64,000 nt of DNA from Vibrio gelatinilyticus (lineage in GTDB: Bacteria > Pseudomonadota > Gammaproteobacteria > Enterobacterales > Vibrionaceae). A program made the position numbers and the translations under genes. Below are positions 38,646 to 46,364 of this stretch, one piece after another. How positions within the stretch are numbered: position 1 is the first letter of the stretch; each line of letters starts with the position of its first letter. The notes under the pieces were generated by a model. It ran no database searches and had not been told where the DNA came from. It saw nothing but the letters and a program-made list of their open reading frames with translations. The stretch lies in contig NZ_JAJNNZ010000012.1 in NCBI RefSeq assembly GCF_022836845.1, positions 1-64,000 of the forward strand, in the 5' to 3' direction.

Positions 38646-39701
38646 TTACTTGTAGTGTTTTTTATAGCGCAGCGTGAAGTTCACCAAAGCAATCAATATT
38701 GGTACTTCAACCAAAGGACCAATAACACCAGCAAAAGCTTCAGGAGAGTTCAAACCGAATACCGCAATGGCTACGGCAATCGCCAGTTCAAAATTATTTC
38801 CTGTCGCGGTGTAAGCAATCGAAGCATTTTTATCAAATGGGACTCCCATTCGCTTAGCCACAAAGAAGCTGATAAAGAACATCAACACAAAGTAGATAAT
38901 CAACGGAATTGCGACCCGAACCACTTGCATTGGTAACTCGATGATCATTTCACCTTTAAGACTAAACATAAGAACAATAGTCGCTAGCAGTGCCACCAGA
39001 GTCATTGGTGAAATCGCAGGGATAAATGTCTCTGTGTACCAGTTCTCCCCTTTGCGAGCGACCAAGATCTTACGGCTCAGAAAACCTGCTAGGAAAGGAA
39101 TACCTAAATAAATCAGTACACTTTCTGCAATCTCGCCCATAGAAATATCCACCACCTGCCCTTGATACCCGAGGATTGGTGGCAATACGGTTATAAATAG
39201 CCAGGCTAAAAAGCTATAGGTTACAATTTGAAAAACGCTGTTGAGCGCCACCAGCGCTGCACCATACTCTTTGTTGCCCCCTCCTATATCATTCCATACC
39301 AGGACCATGGCAATACAGCGCGCCAAGCCAATTAGGATCACACCAGTCATCAAATGCGGCTCATCACCGAGTAAGGTAATCGCCAAAACGAACATAAGGG
39401 TTGGACCAACTAACCAGTTCATCACTAACGATAGGGTGACGGCTCGTCTGTCTTTAAATACAGTTTTCATCAAACTGTAATTCACTTTCGCCAGAGGCGG
39501 ATACATCATCAATATCAAGCCAATGGCCAAGGGGATATTGGTACTGCCCACCGTCATCGAAGTATTCAATTGCGCCACATCATTGGGGAATATCACACCA
39601 ACAATAACGCCTATCCCCATCGCCACAAAAATCCATAAAGTAAGAAAACGGTCAAGAAAACCGAGACTTTTGGGGTGTTCTACAGTTTGTTCGTACATCA
39701 C
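38646..39701 (-). CDS. acr3: Arsenite efflux permease, ACR3 family
   Basis: The 351-residue membrane protein with ten predicted helices belongs to the ACR3 branch of the BASS superfamily and exports As(III). Family features are [12 protein letters not shown], the [16 protein letters not shown] segment with the functionally essential cysteine, and [19 protein letters not shown]. The start MMYEQ is preceded by GGAG. An ATCGT-N6-ACGAT box lies 33 nt upstream, so it probably has its own ArsR-controlled promoter besides being last in the minus-strand arsenic group. Confidence 0.93.
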   Translation of the reverse strand: MMYEQTVEHPKSLGFLDRFLTLWIFVAMGIGVIVGVIFPNDVAQLNTSMTVGSTNIPLAIGLILMMYPPLAKVNYSLMKTVFKDRRAVTLSLVMNWLVGPTLMFVLAITLLGDEPHLMTGVILIGLARCIAMVLVWNDIGGGNKEYGAALVALNSVFQIVTYSFLAWLFITVLPPILGYQGQVVDISMGEIAESVLIYLGIPFLAGFLSRKILVARKGENWYTETFIPAISPMTLVALLATIVLMFSLKGEMIIELPMQVVRVAIPLIIYFVLMFFISFFVAKRMGVPFDKNASIAYTATGNNFELAIAVAIAVFGLNSPEAFAGVIGPLVEVPILIALVNFTLRYKKHYK

Positions 39702-39733
39702 AGACGCTCCGCAGTCAGTTAATTAAATCGTAA

Positions 39734-39749
39734 ATCGTCGAATGACGAT
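39734..39749. promoter_or_regulatory. ArsR-box copy 1, upstream of acr3
   Basis: The sequence ATCGT-CGAATG-ACGAT is a 16-bp palindrome. On the minus strand it lies just downstream of TATATT-like -10 sequences and 33 nt before acr3. The same ATCGT-N6-ACGAT pattern recurs at 40144 and 40188. Confidence 0.65.
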
Positions 39750-39792
39750 AATATACAGTTAGTAAGACCAGCAGAAACCAGCCACTGAATCT

Positions 39793-40131
39793 CTATTTAA
39801 ATTGGCTATCGATAAGCGCTGAAAAGGTTAAAATACTCTGTCGCTTGATGCGATAGCACACCTTGGGCGGTGTCGGCTCAGCGCTGATAAAACCAGCCAC
39901 TTTCAATATTCGTAAGTGTTCCGATACTGTCGATTGTGCTAGCCCCAACTGAGATACCAAATCGCTGTTCAGGCATCCACCATCCCGTTCTAGTGCAGAC
40001 AAAATATTCAGAATTCGCAAGCGAGCGGGATGAGACAACGCCTTAGCTTGTAAAGCGATGGTTTTCTCTTTTTGTAGCTGATTCTCGCTGGCAGAAAACA
40101 GTTGGCCACTTGCTACTTTACACTGAGTCAT
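39793..40131 (-). CDS. arsR: ArsR/SmtB-family metalloid-responsive repressor
   Basis: The 112-residue winged-helix protein has the ArsR fold, with ALSHPARLRILNIL and the recognition helix in LGLAQSTVSEHLRILK. It lacks the E. coli ELCVCDLC arsenite site. Its only cysteines are Cys4, Cys53 and Cys92, an arrangement closer to ArsR types that bind As(III) with N-terminal plus core cysteines. It lies between arsJ and acr3 and is preceded by a palindromic box (40144-40159), so it probably represses itself and acr3. Confidence 0.9.
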   Translation of the reverse strand: MTQCKVASGQLFSASENQLQKEKTIALQAKALSHPARLRILNILSALERDGGCLNSDLVSQLGLAQSTVSEHLRILKVAGFISAEPTPPKVCYRIKRQSILTFSALIDSQFK

Positions 40132-40143
40132 AACACTACCTTA

Positions 40144-40159
40144 ATCGTCATATAACGAT
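40144..40159. promoter_or_regulatory. ArsR-box copy 2, upstream of arsR
   Basis: ATCGT-CATATA-ACGAT is the core of a longer perfect palindrome, CCTTAATCGT / ACGATTAAGG, at 40139-40164. It begins 13 nt before the arsR ATG at 40131. Confidence 0.7.
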
Positions 40160-40173
40160 TAAGGTACTCCCAT

Positions 40174-40216
40174 AAAAAAAAGAGTCAATCGTTTTTAAAC
40201 GATTAACTCTTTTTAA
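40174..40216 (-). terminator. Terminator after arsJ, containing ArsR-box copy 3
   Basis: A long A/T-rich stem (AAAAAGAGT-x-AATCGTTT pairing with AAACGATT-x-ACTCTTTTT) lies directly after the arsJ stop and has a T-run on both strands. Its centre, 40188-40203, reads ATCGT-TTTTAA-ACGAT, a third copy of the box seen before arsR and acr3. It may serve both as terminator and operator. Confidence 0.65.
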
Positions 40217-40217
40217 G

Positions 40218-41459
40218 CTATTGAGTTATTATTTTTGATGGGTTGGGTAGGCGAATGGAAATCAAAGACGTTAACACCAAAAACGCGAACGAAACCCACA
40301 AACACGCTGAAAGGCCAGCCACCTGGTATACCCACCCCGACAAAACGGTACCAATGAGCCTTCCCATAGCATTCGCCATATAGTAAAAGCCTACATCCAT
40401 TGAAACACCGTCGCCTTTGGCGTAGCTAACGATCAAATAGCTGTGCAGTGAAGAGTTCACCGCAAAGATAGCGCCAAACACCATCAAACCCACCACGATA
40501 ACCAACTGTGGGTGCCATTCGACTTGCACACCAAATGCGATGAGTCCAGTGACCACTGCCAAAGCGCAAACCCACCATAGAGCCGCAGACCCGTCTGGAA
40601 CTCGCCCTTGCGCTTTCCCCGTTATCTTTGGAGCTATGCCTTGCACAAATCCATAAGCAATCACCCACAGCGCTAAAAAGCCACCGACCCAGGTATGATC
40701 CCAACCAAAAACGGTACCTAGATAAATAGGAAGCGCAACGACAAACCATACGTCACGGGCACCAAACAAGAACATGCGTGCGGCGGAAAGGATGTTAATA
40801 CTTTCTGACTTAGAAAAAATGTGCTTAAACTTAGGTTTGGATTTCGCCTTCCCCAGTTCACTTTCTAGACCAAGTAAACTGCCGACCAAAACGAGTCCCA
40901 ATATGGCGGCCATCAACAGTACAGAAAATTGGAATCCGACCAGTGATAGCAACACACCGCCAATAAAAAAGCCCGCCCCTTTTAAAGCATTTTTAGAACC
41001 TGTGAGTATCGCAACCCACTTATAAAGCGCACCTTGTTGATCATCGGGCACCAGCGTTTTGATGGCACTTTTGGCACTCATTTTATTGAGATCTTTAGCA
41101 ATTCCCGATAATGCCTGTGCACCCATAACCCAAGGGATGGTTAACCATGTACTTGGTACTGCTAACATCAGCAACGCAAATATCTGCATTCCAAGTCCGA
41201 TGTTCATAGTGCGGTTTAGCCCAAGCCTTGCTCCCAACCAGCCACCTACAAGGTTAGTGACGACGCCAAAGAATTCATAGAAAAGAAACAGTGAAGCTAT
41301 GGCGAGGGTGCTGTAGCCAAGGTCGTGGAAATACAGCACCACCAGCATACGCAGCGCACCGTCGGTAATCGTAAAATTCCAGTAGTTAAAAGTGACCAGC
41401 ATATACTGGCGAACGCTTTTGCTAAGATTGGACAACATAGTACTTCTGCCTGCTGACAT
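40218..41459 (-). CDS. arsJ: Organoarsenical (1-arseno-3-phosphoglycerate) exporter ArsJ, MFS family
   Basis: The 413-residue MFS protein has about 12 membrane helices and the ArsJ signature NYWNFTITDGALRMLVVLYFHDLGYSTL followed by LFYEFFGVVTNLVGGWLGARLG (given here in part). ArsJ exports the unstable 1-arseno-3-phosphoglycerate made by a neighbouring GAPDH, which then breaks down outside to arsenate. The ATG at 41459 is chosen for its AGGGG ribosome site 8 nt upstream; MLSNLSKSVRQY at 41438 is also possible. A perfect hairpin covers the ribosome site. The gap to the preceding phosphatase gene is 64 nt. Confidence 0.92.
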   Translation of the reverse strand: MSAGRSTMLSNLSKSVRQYMLVTFNYWNFTITDGALRMLVVLYFHDLGYSTLAIASLFLFYEFFGVVTNLVGGWLGARLGLNRTMNIGLGMQIFALLMLAVPSTWLTIPWVMGAQALSGIAKDLNKMSAKSAIKTLVPDDQQGALYKWVAILTGSKNALKGAGFFIGGVLLSLVGFQFSVLLMAAILGLVLVGSLLGLESELGKAKSKPKFKHIFSKSESINILSAARMFLFGARDVWFVVALPIYLGTVFGWDHTWVGGFLALWVIAYGFVQGIAPKITGKAQGRVPDGSAALWWVCALAVVTGLIAFGVQVEWHPQLVIVVGLMVFGAIFAVNSSLHSYLIVSYAKGDGVSMDVGFYYMANAMGRLIGTVLSGWVYQVAGLSACLWVSFAFLVLTSLISIRLPNPSKIITQ

Positions 41460-41460
41460 T

Positions 41461-41492
41461 TTCGTCACCCCTACCCTTGCAGAGGTGACGAA
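41461..41492 (-). promoter_or_regulatory. Intercistronic hairpin overlapping the arsJ ribosome site
   Basis: On the minus strand TTCGTCACC and GGTGACGAA form a perfect 9-bp stem with a 14-nt loop. The arsJ Shine-Dalgarno AGGGG straddles loop and stem. This could lower or regulate arsJ translation, or protect the downstream message. Confidence 0.5.
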
Positions 41493-41523
41493 TTCATAGA
41501 GAAATGATGTTTACTTACCGAAG

Positions 41524-42021
41524 TTAGAACGTTGCAGCTAACGCCTCAACATAGTCGATTTGCGGCTGCTTTGTGAATGCTCCTGGTCGCAGCGCTTGAA
41601 TTTCACGGCGAATTGTCTGTAAATCCCAGCCTTTCTCGAGTAGCAAATTAGCAGCCAATAGACCCGTGCGACCAGAGCCTCCCATGCAATGCATGGCGAT
41701 CTTCTCATTGGCTTGAAGCGCTTGATGTAATGCCGGTGAGATACTCTTCCATAGAGTCGCAAAGTCGTCGCCTGGCGCGCGGTCATCTTCAATGGGTGTT
41801 TGGTACCACTTCATTCCTAGGGCCTGTACTTTTTCACCCAGTTCAGAGACACCTTTGTTACGCATTTCGGCATCTTCTAGTGCCGTTACCACAACAGTAA
41901 CGCCTTGCTGTTTCAGTTGCGCCAACGATTCATCTAAAGAGACATCTTTAGTGCCCGGGCAAGGTGTTAGTACAAGGGCTGCATTGTCGACATTAAGTTC
42001 CCATGTAGGATGCATAATCAT
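41524..42021 (-). CDS. Dual-specificity/tyrosine phosphatase-like protein of the arsenic operon (CDKN3-like)
   Basis: The 165-residue protein has the cysteine-dependent phosphatase P-loop HCMGGSGRTG with nucleophile Cys112 and Arg118, and a plausible general acid in EDDRAP (Asp79/Asp80), so it should be catalytically competent. The fold resembles CDKN3-like dual-specificity phosphatases, not LMW arsenate reductases. Its ATG shares a base with the GAPDH stop (TAATG), giving tight coupling. ArsJ follows. A role in arsenic metabolism is inferred from position; possible substrates include a sugar phosphate or a side product of arsenate handling, but none is shown. Confidence 0.82.
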   Translation of the reverse strand: MIMHPTWELNVDNAALVLTPCPGTKDVSLDESLAQLKQQGVTVVVTALEDAEMRNKGVSELGEKVQALGMKWYQTPIEDDRAPGDDFATLWKSISPALHQALQANEKIAMHCMGGSGRTGLLAANLLLEKGWDLQTIRREIQALRPGAFTKQPQIDYVEALAATF

Positions 42022-43025
42022 TACCCCGCTAATCCGACTTTACGAACCAATTCAGCTGTACGAGTTGCATAGCCCATTTCATTGTCATACCACGCATAAA
42101 TTTTGACCATACGAGTGCCAACGACCATGGTCGATTGCGCATCAACAATCGTTGAACGTTGATCGCCTCTGTAATCGATAGACACCAATGGGCGCTCTTC
42201 AAAGCCAAGGATCCCTTTAAGCTCTCCTTCAGATGCTTCTTTTAGAAGAGCATTGACTTCTTGCGCTGATGTATCGCGCTTCACGTCAAAAATAATATCG
42301 GTTAGCGAGGCATTCGCCAATGGGACGCGCACGGCGTGACCGTTGATCTTATCTTTTAGCTCAGGGAATATTTCAACGATAGCGGTAGCACTGCCCGTCG
42401 TGGTTGGAATTAAGCTCATACCACAAGCACGTGCGCGGCGCAGATCTTTATGTGGAGCATCGAGGATCGTTTGGGTATTTGTTAAATCGTGAATCGTGGT
42501 AAAAGACGATTGTTCAATGCCCAATTTTTCGTGAATCACTTTCACAACCGGTGCGATGCAGTTCGTTGTGCAAGATGCCGCAGTGACGATGCGGTGAACA
42601 TCAGCGTTAAAGATATCGTCGTTAATGCCAACCACGATGTTTGCAATTCCCTCTTCTTTAACAGGCGCGGAAACCACAACACGTTTTACGCCTTGTTCGA
42701 GGTACTTGTTCAAAAATTCAGTTTTACGGTGTACACCTGTCGCTTCAATCACAACATCACAACCTGACCAGTCGATAGCGTCGATATCGCGTTCTTGAGT
42801 TGTTTTGATGCGTTTTCCATCAACGATTAGCTCATCACCCTCAACCGTAACACCGTGGTGCCAGGTACCTTGAACTGAGTCGAATTCAAGCAAGTGACCG
42901 AGTGTTGTTGCATCGCCAGCAACGTCGTTAATTAAAACAAAATCGAGCTCTTGCCAGTCAAATGCTGCACGAAGCGCCAAGCGGCCAATTCGTCCAAAAC
43001 CATTGATTCCTACTTTGATCGTCAT
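42021..43025 (-). CDS. ArsJ-associated glyceraldehyde-3-phosphate dehydrogenase
   Basis: The 334-residue protein is a complete GAPDH: NAD-binding INGFGRIGRL (7-16), catalytic Cys152 in SCTTNC and His179. Next to arsJ it is best read as the dedicated enzyme that joins arsenate to glyceraldehyde-3-phosphate to make 1-arseno-3-phosphoglycerate, rather than as a glycolytic GapA. It heads the minus-strand arsenic operon, overlapping the phosphatase gene by 1 nt. It is divergent from the arsenate reductase-repressor fusion across 287 bp. Confidence 0.92.
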   Translation of the reverse strand: MTIKVGINGFGRIGRLALRAAFDWQELDFVLINDVAGDATTLGHLLEFDSVQGTWHHGVTVEGDELIVDGKRIKTTQERDIDAIDWSGCDVVIEATGVHRKTEFLNKYLEQGVKRVVVSAPVKEEGIANIVVGINDDIFNADVHRIVTAASCTTNCIAPVVKVIHEKLGIEQSSFTTIHDLTNTQTILDAPHKDLRRARACGMSLIPTTTGSATAIVEIFPELKDKINGHAVRVPLANASLTDIIFDVKRDTSAQEVNALLKEASEGELKGILGFEERPLVSIDYRGDQRSTIVDAQSTMVVGTRMVKIYAWYDNEMGYATRTAELVRKVGLAG

Positions 43026-43164
43026 ATTGATGTCTCTTAATGTTGACTAACGCGTTATAGATCATTCGAAAATGACTTTTACCCGCTAAAGTTTAGTTGA
43101 TAAGCAAGATACCGAAACGCACAGGAGCAAAATTGAATAAAAGTTCCTCTGCGGAATTTCCTGC

Positions 43165-43194
43165 TATATACTTATATGTGGATATGCGTATATA
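43165..43194. promoter_or_regulatory. 30-bp AT-rich palindrome between the divergent arsenic transcripts
   Basis: The outer arms TATATAC (43165-43171) and GTATATA (43188-43194) and the inner arms ATAT (43174-43177) and ATAT (43182-43185) make a nearly symmetric 30-bp site. It lies about 140 nt from the GAPDH start and about 118 nt from the fusion-gene start. It differs from the ATCGT-N6-ACGAT boxes and is a good candidate operator for the ArsR domain of the fusion. Confidence 0.5.
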
Positions 43195-43312
43195 TTAAAT
43201 TTTGAACAGTCAGTGTCAAGGATCTTTTATTGAACTACTAAAAATTTAATAATAGCGTCCCAGTATTTTTCAATGCACTTTTTACAAGGTAAACGCGATA
43301 TATGAGGGCGTC

Positions 43313-44062
43313 ATGACACAAAAAATACTCTTTATTTGTCGAGGCAATTCAGCTCGTTCGCAACTTGCTGAAGCTATCATCAATCGCGATTACTCGGCGC
43401 AATACCATGCAGTGAGTGCCGGCAGTCACCCCAACAAAGTAGATCCTCGAACGCTAGAAACTCTCTCTCGCCATGGGTACAGCACAGACAATCTACGCTC
43501 AAAAGCAATTACTGAATTCGCGGCCGAGCAATTTGATTATGTGATTACGCTGTGCTCAGCGGCCAATCAAGAATGTGGTGTGTTTGAAAATACTGAGGAG
43601 AGTTTATTTTGGGATCTGCCGGCGCCAAGCACGCAAGACGGCGCACTGTTTGAGGGGGCGTTAAGCGATCTGCAAAAGCGAATATCTCTATTTTCTATGG
43701 TTCATGCTGCGCCGCAAGAAAGTCATTTTGATCCTCAGGTTTTGCACAAGTGCTTATCAGATCAAACTCGGCTAATGATCACCATGGCACTCTATTCTGA
43801 GATCGAGCTAAGTGTTGGTGAGCTGTGCGATGCACTGCAAGAATCTCAACCCAAAATATCTCGCGCACTGGCGGTATTACGAAACTGTGGGATCGTGGTC
43901 GATAGGAGAAAAGGGCAATGGGCGTTCTATTCCATTTCCCCCTCTTTACCACAATGGGCAACAGAAACACTCAAGCAAACTTTGATAAGTGTTGCTCCCC
44001 AGATCAAGGCTGCCTCACAATTGCTCCATCAGCACACCCATCGCCCAAGTAGGCACGTGTAA
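43313..44062 (+). CDS. Fused arsenate reductase (LMW phosphatase type) and ArsR repressor
   Basis: The 249-residue protein has two domains. Residues 1-125 are a thioredoxin-coupled ArsC: the P-loop CRGNSAR gives nucleophile Cys9 and Arg15, TLCSAANQEC gives Cys81 and Cys88 (matching Cys10/82/89 of B. subtilis/S. aureus ArsC), and WDLPAP has the acid Asp101. Residues about 137-235 are an ArsR winged helix closely resembling E. coli ArsR (ESQPKISRALAVLR). In its metal site ELCVCDLC has become ELSVGELC, so Ser167 and Gly169 replace two arsenite ligands and only Cys172 remains. Cys147 and Cys192 are nearby. It may sense arsenic differently or through its own catalysis. Confidence 0.9.
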   Translation: MTQKILFICRGNSARSQLAEAIINRDYSAQYHAVSAGSHPNKVDPRTLETLSRHGYSTDNLRSKAITEFAAEQFDYVITLCSAANQECGVFENTEESLFWDLPAPSTQDGALFEGALSDLQKRISLFSMVHAAPQESHFDPQVLHKCLSDQTRLMITMALYSEIELSVGELCDALQESQPKISRALAVLRNCGIVVDRRKGQWAFYSISPSLPQWATETLKQTLISVAPQIKAASQLLHQHTHRPSRHV

Positions 44063-44896
44063 TTATCTCGCCGTTCTTATTCAACATAGCTATCACGGGT
44101 AAGACGCTCGCGTAAGTTCTGGGACAGAGAATGCAGGCGGTTAGGGATTATTTCCCGTTCTACTGAGTTGACGGTGTTGATCACTATCAATATAACCATT
44201 TTAGATGTTAACCATACAACCGTAATAAAATGCGTCAATCAATGAGTTAAGTGTGGATGTGCACATAAATTTACTCATTCTTACGCTACAAATATTGGAA
44301 GTATCAAAATGACCAACATGAAACGCGGCCATGCCTATGCCTCCAATTTACGGGCATATAAACTCTAGAGTTCTCTGTTGGACTACTCAATCATCACTTC
44401 TTTCTATTCTTATGAGCGTGCCTTAACCCGATATTGATCTCAAAATAACAGCTTTCTTTAAATCTCTTTCTTTCAAGCTGATCAGACTGTCGCATAAAAA
44501 CAAAATCGAATTCGAATGAAATGTTACTCGTTATTTATTTCGATGCAAAAATTAAATATAAAGCCGTAAAACCTTGTTCTAAGACAAGTCTTTTACAGTG
44601 AATTTTGATCCATTCAGTGGTAGAATTCCCGCCCGAAAAGAAAAAAAATTACAGAAATAGCGGTATTTTTTTTGCAAAGACATTGAAAATCAGTGCGCTA
44701 CATCACAAAAAACCGTTATCAAAAGCAAAGCAATTGGTCATAAAATGACTAAACTTGTTGAAAGACTTTCATCTTTCAAAGGTCTGTGGACGGATGAACA
44801 ATTGATAGTTCGCATGAATTAGTTAAGCGGGCGACACAGTACACAACCTTTTACACTTAATGAAATTTTAAAATTACTTACCGGAGAGTATCTTCC
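44063..44896. other. Non-coding stretch before pykF
   Basis: There is no convincing gene in these 830 bases, which are A/T-rich. The last 300 bases contain candidate regulatory sites for pykF: a CRP-like site (44692-44707) and overlapping palindromes (44758-44779). The rest shows nothing I can identify. Confidence 0.5.
44692..44779 (+). promoter_or_regulatory. Candidate regulatory sites upstream of pykF
   Basis: AGTGC-GCTACA-TCACA (44692-44707) resembles a CRP site with one good half. TGAAAG-A-CTTTCA (44759-44771) is a perfect palindrome nested with TTGAAAG/CTTTCAA (44758-44779), loosely like the TGAA half-sites of Cra, a known pykF repressor in E. coli. Both are weak matches. Confidence 0.3.
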
Positions 44897-46309
44897 ATGA
44901 AAAAGACCAAAATCGTATGTACGATTGGCCCTAAAACTGAATCTGTAGAGAAGCTGACTGAACTTGTAAACGCAGGCATGAACGTAATGCGCCTGAACTT
45001 CTCTCACGGTGACTTTGAAGAGCACGGTACTCGTATCGCTAACTTCCGTTCTGTAATGGAAGCGACTGGCAAACAGCTAGCTATCCTGCTTGACACTAAA
45101 GGTCCAGAAATCCGTACTATCAAACTAGAAGGTGGTGAAGACGTCAATCTAGTTGCTGGTCAAGAATTCACATTCACAACAGACGCAACTGTTGTCGGTA
45201 ACAAAGATCGCGTAGCGGTAACTTACGTAGGTTTTGCAAACGACCTATCTGCTGGTAACACAATCCTGGTAGATGACGGCCTTATCGAAATGGAAGTTAT
45301 CTCAACAACTGACACAGAAGTTAAGTGTAAAGTTCTTAACAACGGCGCACTTGGCGAAAACAAAGGCGTTAACCTTCCTGGCGTTTCTGTTCAGCTTCCA
45401 GCTCTATCTGAAAAAGACAAAGCTGACCTGAAATTCGGTTGTGAGCAAGGCGTTGACTTCGTAGCTGCATCTTTCATCCGTAAAGAAGAAGACGTTAAAG
45501 AAATCCGTGCTCTTCTTGATGCAAACGGTGGTTCTAACATCCACATCATTTCTAAGATTGAAAACCAAGAAGGTGTTGATAACTTCGATTCAATCCTAGA
45601 AGCTTCTGACGGTATCATGGTTGCTCGTGGTGATCTGGGTGTTGAAATCCCTGCAGAAGAAGTCATCTTCGCTCAGAAGATGATGATCGAGAAGTGTAAC
45701 CGTGCACGTAAGATGGTTATTACCGCAACTCAAATGCTTGATTCTATGATTGGCAACCCACGTCCAACTCGTGCAGAAGCGGGTGACGTTGCGAACGCTG
45801 TTATGGATGGCACTGATGCTGTTATGCTTTCTGGCGAAACTGCGAAAGGTAAATACCCAGTTGAAGCTGTGACTATCATGGCACAAATCTGTTCTCGTAC
45901 AGACCGCGCACTGAAAGCTGAACTAGGTTCTCGCTTAGATAGCCCACGTCTGCGTATTACTGAAGCAGTATGTAAAGGTGCGGTAGATACCGCTGAGAAA
46001 CTAGCAGCACCACTAATCGTTGTTGCAACTGAGGCGGGTAAATCAGCTCGTTCAGTTCGTAAGTATTTCCCTACAGCAAACATCATTGCTGTTACAACCA
46101 ACAAGAAGACAGCTGCTCAGCTAGTTCTTTGTAAAGGTGTTGCACCTGTTCTTGTGGATTCAATCAACAGCACTGATGAATTCTACATCAATGGTAAAGA
46201 GATCGCTCTGAACTCAGGCCTTGGTAAGAAAGGCGACATCGTGATCATGGTATCTGGTGCTCTTGTAGCTTCAGGCACAACAAACACGGCTTCTGTACAC
46301 GTCCTATAA
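44897..46309 (+). CDS. pykF: Pyruvate kinase I
   Basis: The 470-residue glycolytic enzyme converts PEP and ADP to pyruvate and ATP. It has the N-terminal [14 protein letters not shown], the active-site signature [14 protein letters not shown] with the catalytic lysine, [12 protein letters not shown], and the C-terminal effector domain. The length and sequence match PykF (fructose-1,6-bisphosphate-activated type I). The ribosome site is GGAG. A clear terminator follows. Confidence 0.97.
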   Translation: MKKTKIVCTIGPKTESVEKLTELVNAGMNVMRLNFSHGDFEEHGTRIANFRSVMEATGKQLAILLDTKGPEIRTIKLEGGEDVNLVAGQEFTFTTDATVVGNKDRVAVTYVGFANDLSAGNTILVDDGLIEMEVISTTDTEVKCKVLNNGALGENKGVNLPGVSVQLPALSEKDKADLKFGCEQGVDFVAASFIRKEEDVKEIRALLDANGGSNIHIISKIENQEGVDNFDSILEASDGIMVARGDLGVEIPAEEVIFAQKMMIEKCNRARKMVITATQMLDSMIGNPRPTRAEAGDVANAVMDGTDAVMLSGETAKGKYPVEAVTIMAQICSRTDRALKAELGSRLDSPRLRITEAVCKGAVDTAEKLAAPLIVVATEAGKSARSVRKYFPTANIIAVTTNKKTAAQLVLCKGVAPVLVDSINSTDEFYINGKEIALNSGLGKKGDIVIMVSGALVASGTTNTASVHVL

Positions 46310-46338
46310 TCGACAATACAGATTCAGCAAATCTATAT

Positions 46339-46364
46339 AAAGAGGGCTTAGGCCCTCTTTTTTT
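46339..46364 (+). terminator. Terminator after pykF
   Basis: A 9-bp stem AAAGAGGGC / GCCCTCTTT with a 4-nt loop is followed by seven T residues. Confidence 0.92.

Noticed and set aside
35944-38646. Genomic island integrated at tRNA-Ile2 carrying ptsG and the arsenic genes
   Set aside because: I found no integrase and no direct repeat of the tRNA 3' end further downstream, and the tRNA has its own intact terminator. Insertion of the arsenic cluster remains possible but not by this route on present evidence.
42021-43025. GAPDH as the main glycolytic gapA
   Set aside because: The gene is translationally coupled to the phosphatase and sits beside arsJ in an arsenic operon, so a dedicated arsenate-handling GAPDH is the better reading.
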